A stretch of 64,000 nt of DNA from Streptococcus sp. 29887 (lineage in GTDB: Bacteria > Bacillota > Bacilli > Lactobacillales > Streptococcaceae), in the NCBI RefSeq assembly GCF_032595075.1, contig NZ_CP118735.1, positions 2,240,691-2,304,690 of the forward strand. Reading direction: 5' to 3'. This document shows, in pieces, positions 57,426 to 64,000 of this stretch; position 1 is the first letter of the stretch, and every line of letters begins with the position of its first letter. The notes under the pieces were generated by a model, which saw only the letters and a list, made by a program, of their open reading frames with translations, did no database searches and was not told the origin of the DNA. The translations under genes were made by a program, and so were the position numbers.

Positions 57426-60005
57426 ATGAGAAAAATATTTACAAAAAAATCTACCTATTACCTCCTATCTTTTTTGATTCCTCTAGGAATTATTTCCCTT
57501 GTCCTAGCTTTTCAAGGCATTTGGTGGGGAAGTGATACAACCATTTTGGCTAGCGATGGCTTCCATCAATATGTCATTTTTAATCAAACGTTACGCAATA
57601 CTTTACACGGTGATGGTTCTCTTTTTTATACCTTTACAAGTGGATTAGGCTTGAATTTCTATGCCTTATCTTCTTACTATCTAGGTTCCTTTCTATCACC
57701 TATTGTGTTCTTCTTTGATTTGCAATCCATGCCAGATGCTCTCTATCTTGTCACTGTTGTCAAGTTTGGATTGATAGGTTTGTCAACCTATTTTAGCTTG
57801 AAAGGGATACATAAAAAACTTGAACCTTCCTGGGCACTTCTTCTTTCCACTTCCTACTCATTGATGAGCTTTTCTACCAGTCAATTAGAAATCAATAGCT
57901 GGCTAGATGTCTTTATTCTTATTCCAATCATCCTTTTAGGTTTACAACGATTGGTAGAAGGAAAAAATCAGGTTATTTACTATATAGCCTTAACTTGCTT
58001 GTTTGTTCAAAACTACTACTTTGGCTATATGGCTGCCATTTTTCTAGCACTGTGGGCACTTGTTCAATTATCTTGGTTAGAAAAAAACAGGATAAAAATA
58101 TTCATAAACTTTACAGTTGTGTCAATTTTATCGGCACTAACTAGTATGTTTATGCTACTTCCTACTTATCTAGATTTGAAAACGCACGGTGAAACATTTA
58201 CAAAGATTGTCAATCTAAAAACGGAAGACTCCTGGTATTTGGATTTCTTTGCAAAGAATTTAGTCGGTAGTTTTGACACAACAAAATTTGGTTCCATTCC
58301 CATGATTTATGTAGGGTTACTGCCACTTTTATTGACTATCCTATTCTTTACTTTGAAAGACATAAGATGGCAGGTTAAGTTGTCCTATGGATTGTTGCTA
58401 ATAACCATCTTAGCCAGTTTCTATTTACAGCCTCTCAATCTATTCTGGCAGGGAATGCATGCTCCTAACATGTTTCTATACCGCTATGCATGGGTCTTAT
58501 CGACCATCCTTATCTACCTAGCTGCAGAAACAATTATACGATTAAAGCAAGTTTCTATTAAAAGCCTCTATGGAAGCATCTCGGTTATATTACTAGGTTT
58601 TCTACTAACTTATCTATTTAAGCAGAACTATGAATTCTTACAAGATGTAAACTTTCTATTGACAGTTGAATTTCTAATTCTTTACATTGTCCTATTTTGG
58701 CTCCTTTTGCATCGAAAGCTATCTGCTAAATGGATTGCTACTATTTTTCTATTCTTTGGCTTATTTGAAATCGGTATTCATACTCACTATCAAGTACAGG
58801 GATTATCTGAGGAATGGCATTTTCCAAGTCGTTCAAACTATGAAGAAAAATTGACAGATATTGACAAGCTTGTCAAGTCAGCAAAGTCTGATAATACTGC
58901 TTTCTATAGGACTGAAAGATTGTTACCTCAAACAGGCAATGATAGTATGAAGTACAACTACAATGGTATTTCTCAATTCTCTTCTATTCGCAATAGAGCT
59001 TCTAGCTCTGTCCTTGATAAATTAGGTTTTCGTTCAGATGGGACCAATCTTAACCTCCGCTATCAAAATAATACCATCATTGCTGATAGTCTATTTGGCA
59101 TAAAATACAATCTAGCAACTCTTGATCCAAATAAATTTGGTTTTTCACTTTATCAAAGTAGTGATAAAATGAACTTGTATGAAAATAGTTTTAATCAAGG
59201 TCTGGCTATTCTCACCAATCAAGTTTACAAGGATGTAAAGTTTACAAACCTCACACTTGATAATCAAACAAATTTCCTCAATCAGCTATCTGGTGTAAAC
59301 CATAAATATTACTACAGCATTCCAATCACTTCATCTCAATATGCGACTGAATTAGGAAATCGTATCACTGTTAATAAAGTAAATGAGGAAACGAGTGCTA
59401 AAGTTAGTTATACATTAACAGTGCCTGCAAATAGTCAAGTCTATCTTAATTTACCAAAAATAACGTTCTCAAATGAGAACCATAAGAAAGTTGTCATCTC
59501 TGTCAATAATCAGTCAACTGAGTTTACATTAGATAATGCTTTTTCATTCTTTAATGTTGGTGATTTCCCTGAAGAACAGGTAGTAAAGGTTGACATTCAC
59601 TTCCCTGAAAATAATCAAGTTTCCTTCGATAAACCACAGTTTTATCGTATCGACTTACTTGCTTTCAAAGAAGCTGCTTCTATTCTAAAAGAAAAGAAAG
59701 TCGCAACCAAAACCGAAGGAAACACGGTCACTATTGACTTTGAAACAGAAAATGAAGCTTCGCTTCTTTTAACCCTACCCTACGATAAAGGATGGTCTGC
59801 AACAATTGATGGAGAACCAGTAAGTATTCAAAAAGCGCAAAGTGGTTTTATGAAAGTTGATGTCAAGCCTGGGCAATCACAAGTAATTCTTACCTTTACA
59901 CCTCAAGGATTTTACCTAGGTCTAATTATTTCTATATGCGCTCTCATTCTTTTTACTAGCTACCAAATTTTTAGACATAAGTACAACAAAAACATCTCAG
60001 TATGA
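57426..60005 (+). CDS. YfhO family membrane protein
   Basis: An 859-residue polytopic protein. About twelve membrane segments span residues 12-445, with the YfhO-typical GSDTTILASDGFHQYVIFNQTLRNTLHGDGSLFYTFTSGLGLNFYAL loop. An extracytoplasmic beta-rich C-terminal part (residues about 450-830) and a final membrane segment follow. Members take part in glycosylation of lipoteichoic acid or other surface polymers, using undecaprenyl-linked sugar. There is no strong ribosome binding site because a terminator lies directly before ATG 57426. Confidence 0.88.
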   Translation: MRKIFTKKSTYYLLSFLIPLGIISLVLAFQGIWWGSDTTILASDGFHQYVIFNQTLRNTLHGDGSLFYTFTSGLGLNFYALSSYYLGSFLSPIVFFFDLQSMPDALYLVTVVKFGLIGLSTYFSLKGIHKKLEPSWALLLSTSYSLMSFSTSQLEINSWLDVFILIPIILLGLQRLVEGKNQVIYYIALTCLFVQNYYFGYMAAIFLALWALVQLSWLEKNRIKIFINFTVVSILSALTSMFMLLPTYLDLKTHGETFTKIVNLKTEDSWYLDFFAKNLVGSFDTTKFGSIPMIYVGLLPLLLTILFFTLKDIRWQVKLSYGLLLITILASFYLQPLNLFWQGMHAPNMFLYRYAWVLSTILIYLAAETIIRLKQVSIKSLYGSISVILLGFLLTYLFKQNYEFLQDVNFLLTVEFLILYIVLFWLLLHRKLSAKWIATIFLFFGLFEIGIHTHYQVQGLSEEWHFPSRSNYEEKLTDIDKLVKSAKSDNTAFYRTERLLPQTGNDSMKYNYNGISQFSSIRNRASSSVLDKLGFRSDGTNLNLRYQNNTIIADSLFGIKYNLATLDPNKFGFSLYQSSDKMNLYENSFNQGLAILTNQVYKDVKFTNLTLDNQTNFLNQLSGVNHKYYYSIPITSSQYATELGNRITVNKVNEETSAKVSYTLTVPANSQVYLNLPKITFSNENHKKVVISVNNQSTEFTLDNAFSFFNVGDFPEEQVVKVDIHFPENNQVSFDKPQFYRIDLLAFKEAASILKEKKVATKTEGNTVTIDFETENEASLLLTLPYDKGWSATIDGEPVSIQKAQSGFMKVDVKPGQSQVILTFTPQGFYLGLIISICALILFTSYQIFRHKYNKNISV

Positions 60006-60082
60006 ATGAATTACTGAGATGTTTTCTTTTTAATTTTTAAAAATAGAACCTTGATTTCTCAAGGTTTCCTAGTCTTTATTTA

Positions 60083-60155
60083 CTCCGCCAACAGGGCTCG
60101 AACCTGTGACATCATGATTAACAGTCATGCGCTCTACCGACTGAGCTATGGCGGA
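60083..60155 (-). tRNA. tRNA-Asn (GTT)
   Basis: A 73-nt cloverleaf. Acceptor TCCGCCA pairs with TGGCGGA, discriminator G, anticodon GTT in the loop ACTGTTAATC, and T-loop GGTTCGAGCC. Downstream of tRNA-Glu on the minus strand. No CCA is encoded. Confidence 0.95.
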
Positions 60156-60160
60156 AAGAA

Positions 60161-60232
60161 TAGTCCGTACGGGATTCGAACCCGTGTTACCGCCGTGAAA
60201 AGGCGGTGTCTTAACCCCTTGACCAACGGACC
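60161..60232 (-). tRNA. tRNA-Glu (TTC)
   Basis: A 72-nt cloverleaf. Acceptor GGTCCGT pairs with ACGGACT (one G-U), anticodon TTC in CCTTTTCACGG, T-loop GGTTCGAATCC. Five bases upstream of tRNA-Asn in a small cluster. Confidence 0.95.
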
Positions 60233-60347
60233 ATTTTTTCAGAACAATAATTAGTATAATACACCGATAATTTTTTGTCAATAGTTTTTTTAAAACTTTT
60301 TGTACTATTGACAGAGTTAATCGTTTAATGTACAATTAAGTAGTTAA

Positions 60348-60421
60348 GGTTCCATAGCTCAGCTGGATAGAGCATTCGCCTTCTAAGCGAACGGTCGCAG
60401 GTTCGAATCCTGCTGGAATCA
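60348..60421 (+). tRNA. tRNA-Arg (TCT)
   Basis: A 74-nt cloverleaf. Acceptor GGTTCCA pairs with TGGAATC, anticodon TCT in the loop CTTCTAA, T-loop GGTTCGAATCC. Divergent from the Glu-Asn pair. Confidence 0.95.
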
Positions 60422-60428
60422 TATTGAT

Positions 60429-61103
60429 CTATCTTAGGATAGGTCTTTTTTCTTGCCATAATTGATAGTTGATATAGAGGACTGGTAAGAGAATACCGAT
60501 TAAAGCATACTCTTTAAACTGAAAGGATAGCTGCGTTGCACTTATAACACCAAGCATAAAACCAATAATCGTAAGTAAAATATTTCTTCCTGTCTTTTTC
60601 AGCTCTGCATCCCGTTCAATCATGCCTTTAAACCAGAGATAAGCTGCATTCTTTACATTTCCAGTCATCATGACATTGGCATAGGGAGCACCTCTCAACC
60701 TTCTAAAAGTTTCTACCTGAATAGAGGCTACAAAAGCCAAACTAGCGATGGTGAAAGAAGCAGGCATAAAAGGAGATAAAAAAATTGTCAAAAGAATGCA
60801 AATCAGCATGATCAAGCTACTACCAAAGTGCCAGGACCAAGATTGTTTTTCAAAATACCTTCTAGCTAAATAAGTGAAAAATTGACCAAATACAAAAAAT
60901 AGAATTGGAATACAAAAGTTTGCTACCTGAACAAAATCCCCCTTGGCCATATAATAGGCAAGAGAAATCACATTGCCAGATTGTACACCAGCAAAACGAC
61001 CACCTTGGGTCACGTAGGTAAAGGCATTGAGATAACCACTAATAAAGGTCAAGCAACAAGCTACCCGCAAGCCTTCAAAAACACGATAATCTTTCTGCTT
61101 CAT
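60429..61103 (-). CDS. DUF1275 (YoaK-like) membrane protein
   Basis: A 224-residue protein with six membrane segments. The family pattern is CCLTFISGYLNAFTYVTQGGRFAGVQSGNVISLAYYMAKGD near the N-terminus and RLRGAPYANVMMTGNVKNAAYLW in the middle. Transport or other function is unknown. ATG at 61101-61103 with AAGGAG upstream; the frame is open to 61121. A parS site sits between its start and the rlmH stop. Confidence 0.9.
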   Translation of the reverse strand: MKQKDYRVFEGLRVACCLTFISGYLNAFTYVTQGGRFAGVQSGNVISLAYYMAKGDFVQVANFCIPILFFVFGQFFTYLARRYFEKQSWSWHFGSSLIMLICILLTIFLSPFMPASFTIASLAFVASIQVETFRRLRGAPYANVMMTGNVKNAAYLWFKGMIERDAELKKTGRNILLTIIGFMLGVISATQLSFQFKEYALIGILLPVLYINYQLWQEKRPILR

Positions 61104-61113
61104 GCTAACTCCT

Positions 61114-61129
61114 TGTTTCACGTGAAACT
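61114..61129. other. parS site at the rlmH stop codon
   Basis: TGTTTCACGTGAAACT matches 15 of 16 consensus positions and overlaps the rlmH stop codon. It lies about 1.9 kb from parB and about 2.9 kb from the window end. Confidence 0.88.
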
Positions 61130-61607
61130 ATTTATGGTAGGGACTGCCTTGTTGAATCATAAAGGCGCGATAAATTTGCTCGATAAGAACCAACTTCATT
61201 AGTTGGTGAGGGAGGGTCAATTGTCCAAAACTCATCAGTAAATTGGCTCTTTTTTTCACTTGTGGATCCAAGCCAAGACTGCCACCGATAATAAAAGTAA
61301 TATCAGAATAGCCACTCACTGTAATGTCAGCTAGTTTCTTGCTAAATTCTTCAGAGGGAAACTGCTTTCCTTCAATAGCTAAGGCAATGACATAATCACG
61401 TTCACCAATTTTAGCCATAATTCGCTCAGCTTCCTTTTTCAATATCTGCTCATTTTCTGCCTGACTAGCCTTATCTGGCGTCTTCTCGTCAGCCAGTTCA
61501 ATCAGTTCCAACTTTGTAAAACGACCTAAACGTTTACTATATTCGGCAATACCATCTTTAAGGTATTTTTCTTTCAATTTTCCAACGGTTATCAATTTTA
61601 TTTTCAT
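61128..61607 (-). CDS. rlmH: 23S rRNA (pseudouridine1915-N3) methyltransferase RlmH
   Basis: A 159-residue SPOUT methyltransferase. It starts [28 protein letters not shown]. The knotted SAM-binding end has [13 protein letters not shown] and [34 protein letters not shown]. Universally found near the origin in Firmicutes, next to htrA in streptococci. Confidence 0.97.
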   Translation of the reverse strand: MKIKLITVGKLKEKYLKDGIAEYSKRLGRFTKLELIELADEKTPDKASQAENEQILKKEAERIMAKIGERDYVIALAIEGKQFPSEEFSKKLADITVSGYSDITFIIGGSLGLDPQVKKRANLLMSFGQLTLPHQLMKLVLIEQIYRAFMIQQGSPYHK

Positions 61608-61621
61608 AAAAATATTGTAAC

Positions 61622-61718
61622 ATATCCACAGGTTTCTGCTAGTAGATAATCCGAAAAAATCTCAGAATTTCAAAGCAAATTCACATTATTCACATAGTTA
61701 TCCACAGGTTGTGGATTG
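61622..61718. other. DnaA-box cluster between rlmH and htrA
   Basis: ATATCCACA (61622-61630), TTATTCACA (61686-61694), TTATCCACA (61698-61706) and TGTGGATTG (61710-61718). Two match TTATNCACA perfectly. The last abuts the htrA -35. Confidence 0.7.
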
Positions 61719-61747
61719 ATTTTTGAAAACTTTAAGCTATAATTAAG
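61716..61747 (+). promoter_or_regulatory. htrA promoter with CiaR-like direct repeat
   Basis: TTGATT (61716-61721), 16 bp, TATAAT (61738-61743). TTTAAG-N5-ATTAAG at 61731-61747 matches the CiaR repeat TTTAAG-N5-TTTAAG except one base and overlaps the -10. In S. pneumoniae htrA is a CiaR target. Confidence 0.65.
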
Positions 61748-61798
61748 AAAGTAAGAGTAATCTTAAGGAAAATGTAAGAAAGGAAAAGGATCCTCTAT

Positions 61799-62974
61799 AT
61801 GAAAAAATATTTGAAATTCACCATTCTATTTGTAGTGGGCTTCGTGGGCGGATTAGCCGGTGCATTGACAGCATCCATCTTTCAACCACAAGTTCAGCAA
61901 GCTAGCTCTGCCATTACCAGTGTTAGCAATGTCCAATATGATAATGAAACATCGACAACCAAAGCTGTTGAAAAAGTACAAAATGCTGTTGTTTCCGTCA
62001 TTAACTATCAAACTGCAGCAAGTAATAGCCTGAGTGCGATTTTTGGAAATATTGCTAGTTCCGACGAATTAGCAGTAGCTGGTGAGGGATCTGGGGTTAT
62101 ATATAAGAAAGATGGTAATAATGCCTATATCGTAACCAATACCCACGTAATCAATAATGCTGAAAAAATTGATATCCTTCTTGCTTCTGGAGAGAAAGTG
62201 GCAGGGGAATTAGTGGGTGCTGACACCTACTCTGACATAGCTGTTATCAAAATAACTGCAGACAAGGTGACAGCAGTAGCTGAATTTGCGGACTCAGACA
62301 CCATTAAGGTTGGTGAAACAGCTATTGCAATCGGTAGCCCACTGGGTAGTGTCTATGCAAATACTGTCACACAAGGAATTATTTCTAGCCTCAGTCGTAC
62401 TGTCACCTCTCAGTCTGAAGATGGGCAAACCATTTCAACCAATGCTATTCAAACAGATACAGCTATTAACCCAGGTAACTCTGGTGGACCACTCATCAAT
62501 ATTCAAGGTCAAGTGATTGGAATTACTTCTAGCAAAATTTCCTCCAGTTCTTTGACTAGTTCTGGTGTTACAGTTGAAGGTATGGGATTTGCAATTCCTT
62601 CCAACGATGCGGTGACCATTATCAATCAACTAGAAACAGATGGTAAGGTCAGTCGACCTGCTCTGGGTGTTCACATGGTTAACTTGACAGATTTGTCAAC
62701 TATTCAACTTGAAAAAGCAGGACTTTCCAATACTGAATTAACATCTGGTGTTATCGTTGTTTCTACACAAGCAGGCCTACCAGCAGATGGAAAATTTGAA
62801 ACCTATGATGTTATTACTGAAATTGACGGAGATGTCATCGAAAATAAGAGTGATTTACAAAGTGCACTTTATAAGCATCAGGTCGGAGATACCATTAGCA
62901 TCACCTATTATAGAAACAATAAGAAAGAAACTGTTGACATCAAGTTGACACACTCTACCGAACAACTTCAATAA
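61799..62974 (+). CDS. htrA: Surface serine protease HtrA (DegP-like)
   Basis: A 391-residue protease with one N-terminal membrane anchor (residues about 8-28). The trypsin-like domain has its catalytic triad in VTNTHVIN (His), YSDIAVIK (Asp) and NPGNSGGPL (Ser), and one PDZ domain (residues about 285-385) ends the protein. It degrades misfolded exported proteins and affects competence and virulence in streptococci. ATG at 61799 follows AAAGGAAAAGGAT. Confidence 0.97.
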   Translation: MKKYLKFTILFVVGFVGGLAGALTASIFQPQVQQASSAITSVSNVQYDNETSTTKAVEKVQNAVVSVINYQTAASNSLSAIFGNIASSDELAVAGEGSGVIYKKDGNNAYIVTNTHVINNAEKIDILLASGEKVAGELVGADTYSDIAVIKITADKVTAVAEFADSDTIKVGETAIAIGSPLGSVYANTVTQGIISSLSRTVTSQSEDGQTISTNAIQTDTAINPGNSGGPLINIQGQVIGITSSKISSSSLTSSGVTVEGMGFAIPSNDAVTIINQLETDGKVSRPALGVHMVNLTDLSTIQLEKAGLSNTELTSGVIVVSTQAGLPADGKFETYDVITEIDGDVIENKSDLQSALYKHQVGDTISITYYRNNKKETVDIKLTHSTEQLQ

Positions 62975-63039
62975 TAGTAGTATCTAAACTAGACTTTACA
63001 TGATTGTAAAGTCTGTTTTTTTTTGCTAAAATGAACATT

Positions 63040-63798
63040 ATGGAAGAACTACGTACTATCAATATTTCAGATATCCAGCCAAATCCTTACCAACCAAGAA
63101 TACATTTTGACCAAAATAAGCTAGAAGAATTAGCTCAGTCTATAAAAGAAAACGGATTGATCCAACCAATCATTGTAAGAAAGTCGTCCATTATTGGTTA
63201 TGAACTATTAGCAGGTGAGAGAAGATGGAGAGCTAGTCAATTAGCTGGATTAACAGCAATTCCCGCTATCGTCAAAGAATTGAGTGATGATGATTTGCTC
63301 TATCAAGCAATCATTGAAAATTTACAGCGTTCAGATTTAAATCCTATCGAAGAAGCAACATCCTATCAAAAACTACTCAGCAAGGGATTGAAGCATGATG
63401 AAATTGCTCAAATCATGGGAAAATCAAGACCTTATATCAGTAACTTACTACGTTTATTAAATCTTTCTAAAGAAACACAGCAAGCAATAAAAGAAGGAAA
63501 AATTTCGCAAGGCCACGCGCGTCAGTTAGTTGCATTTTCAGAAGTAAAGCAAGCTACTTGGGTTCAGGAAATCATCGAAAAAGATCTAAGTGTGCGGGCT
63601 CTTGAAAAAATTCTATCCAAGAAGAAAAAAATAAAGACACAACCAAAAAATCAATTTCTAAAAGAACAAGAAAACATTCTCAATCAACTTCTAGGAACCT
63701 CCACAAAAATTCTTCAGAAAAAAAATGGCAATGGAGAAATTCGAATCAGCTTTAATAGCCTTGAAGAATTTGAGCGAATTATCAACAATTTAAAATAA
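63040..63798 (+). CDS. parB: Chromosome-partitioning protein ParB/Spo0J
   Basis: A 252-residue parS-binding CTPase. Conserved N-terminal ISDIQPNPYQPR, box II LLAGERRWRASQLAGL (with the GERRxRA CTP motif), HTH around HDEIAQIMGKSRPYISNLLRLLNL, and a Lys-rich C-terminal dimerisation part. I prefer ATG 63040 by comparison with pneumococcal ParB (about 252 residues); ATG 63031 adds three residues. Neither has a strong ribosome binding site. No parA is adjacent, the usual streptococcal state. Confidence 0.95.
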   Translation: MEELRTINISDIQPNPYQPRIHFDQNKLEELAQSIKENGLIQPIIVRKSSIIGYELLAGERRWRASQLAGLTAIPAIVKELSDDDLLYQAIIENLQRSDLNPIEEATSYQKLLSKGLKHDEIAQIMGKSRPYISNLLRLLNLSKETQQAIKEGKISQGHARQLVAFSEVKQATWVQEIIEKDLSVRALEKILSKKKKIKTQPKNQFLKEQENILNQLLGTSTKILQKKNGNGEIRISFNSLEEFERIINNLK

Positions 63799-63829
63799 GC
63801 CTGTTTATAGAATATTTTCATAAACACTT

Positions 63830-64000
63830 TTTTCCACAATTAAAAAGACAAAGAAAGCTAGAATCTACACAGGTTCTAGCTTTTATTCACATCCTGTGGA
63901 AAACTTTTATGAACATTGTGGATTTTAAAAAATATCTGTGGAAAACTTTTACTTTTTATGGTACACTATTCTAGCCAATAGAAAATGAGAGGAGGAAAAT
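63830..64000. other. Left part of oriC / dnaA upstream region
   Basis: DnaA-box-like 9-mers at 63830-63838 (TTTTCCACA), 63883-63891 (TTATTCACA), 63895-63903, 63917-63925 and 63937-63945 (TGTGGAAAA or TGTGGATTT). A parB terminator with AAGCTAGAA/TTCTAGCTT arms lies at 63855-63880. TACACT at 63962-63967 could be a -10. The window ends in GAGAGGAGGAAAAT, a strong ribosome binding site, so dnaA should start at the next base. Confidence 0.8.

Overview
The window looks like the last 64 kb of a Streptococcus suis chromosome, or a very close relative, ending immediately upstream of dnaA. This rests on the low-GC streptococcal gene set, a ComX-type competence sigma factor next to rpsD, the maltodextrin cluster, the rlmH-htrA-parB order, and a run of DnaA boxes and a strong ribosome binding site at the right-hand end, where dnaA should begin just outside. 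Most genes lie on the minus strand, co-directional with a leftward replication fork. The main exception is the maltodextrin block.

Left end (1-2.9 kb) is the accessory region of most interest: a lactococcin 972-family bacteriocin, the start of its DUF1430 membrane partner, and two tandem ComR-like (RRNPP, XRE plus TPR) regulators. Between bacteriocin and regulators there is an unannotated 18-codon ORF with a double-Trp motif like XIP/ComS pheromones. It has its own ribosome binding site and a promoter carrying a GACA-N4-TGTC palindrome placed exactly as in the ComR box of comX at 23.5 kb. I read this as a candidate peptide-pheromone circuit that controls a bacteriocin. The two receptors have almost identical DNA-binding domains and divergent ligand-binding domains.

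2.9-12.2 kb holds divergent malQ / malX-malC-malD-malA-malR-pullulanase with MalR-type operators. 12.3-15.4 kb holds nrdI, a YitT protein and aspS. At 15.5-16.2 kb an ElaA-like GNAT gene is split by a 218-bp BOX-like hairpin element; removing the element and one AT copy restores the reading frame. 16.2-21.7 kb has an aldo-keto reductase, then DUF4956, a VTC polyphosphate polymerase-like protein, a triple-PepSY secreted protein, an M56 (BlaR1-like) peptidase and a BlaI/MecI repressor. These are linked by five copies of one operator. A glycosyltransferase, a DnaA-box cluster, comX, and rpsD with a structured leader follow.

24.5-32.9 kb is housekeeping: TlpA/CcdA redox pair, veg, dnaC-rplI-gdpP, mnmG and two Nudix hydrolases. 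32.9-36.1 kb is patchy and rearranged: an RpiB-like isomerase, an HxlR regulator divergent from a SnoaL-like protein, a Nudix fragment, three copies of one roughly 72-bp repeat, and an AT-rich orphan membrane gene. 36-42.5 kb has mnmA, sdaAB-sdaAA, an orphan secreted protein, a two-component system and two related muralytic-type proteins. 43.5-54.5 kb carries ecfT-ecfA2-ecfA1-pgsA-rodZ, two M16 peptidase homologues, S4-domain yaaA, recF, guaB and trpS behind a Trp T-box. 54.8-64 kb carries a second YitT, an ABC-F ATPase, YfhO, three tRNAs, a DUF1275 protein, rlmH, htrA, parB and the oriC side of dnaA. Two near-perfect parS sites (in ecfA1 and at the rlmH stop codon) fit with the adjacent parB.

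All calls come from reading the sequence by eye. No database or structure search was run.
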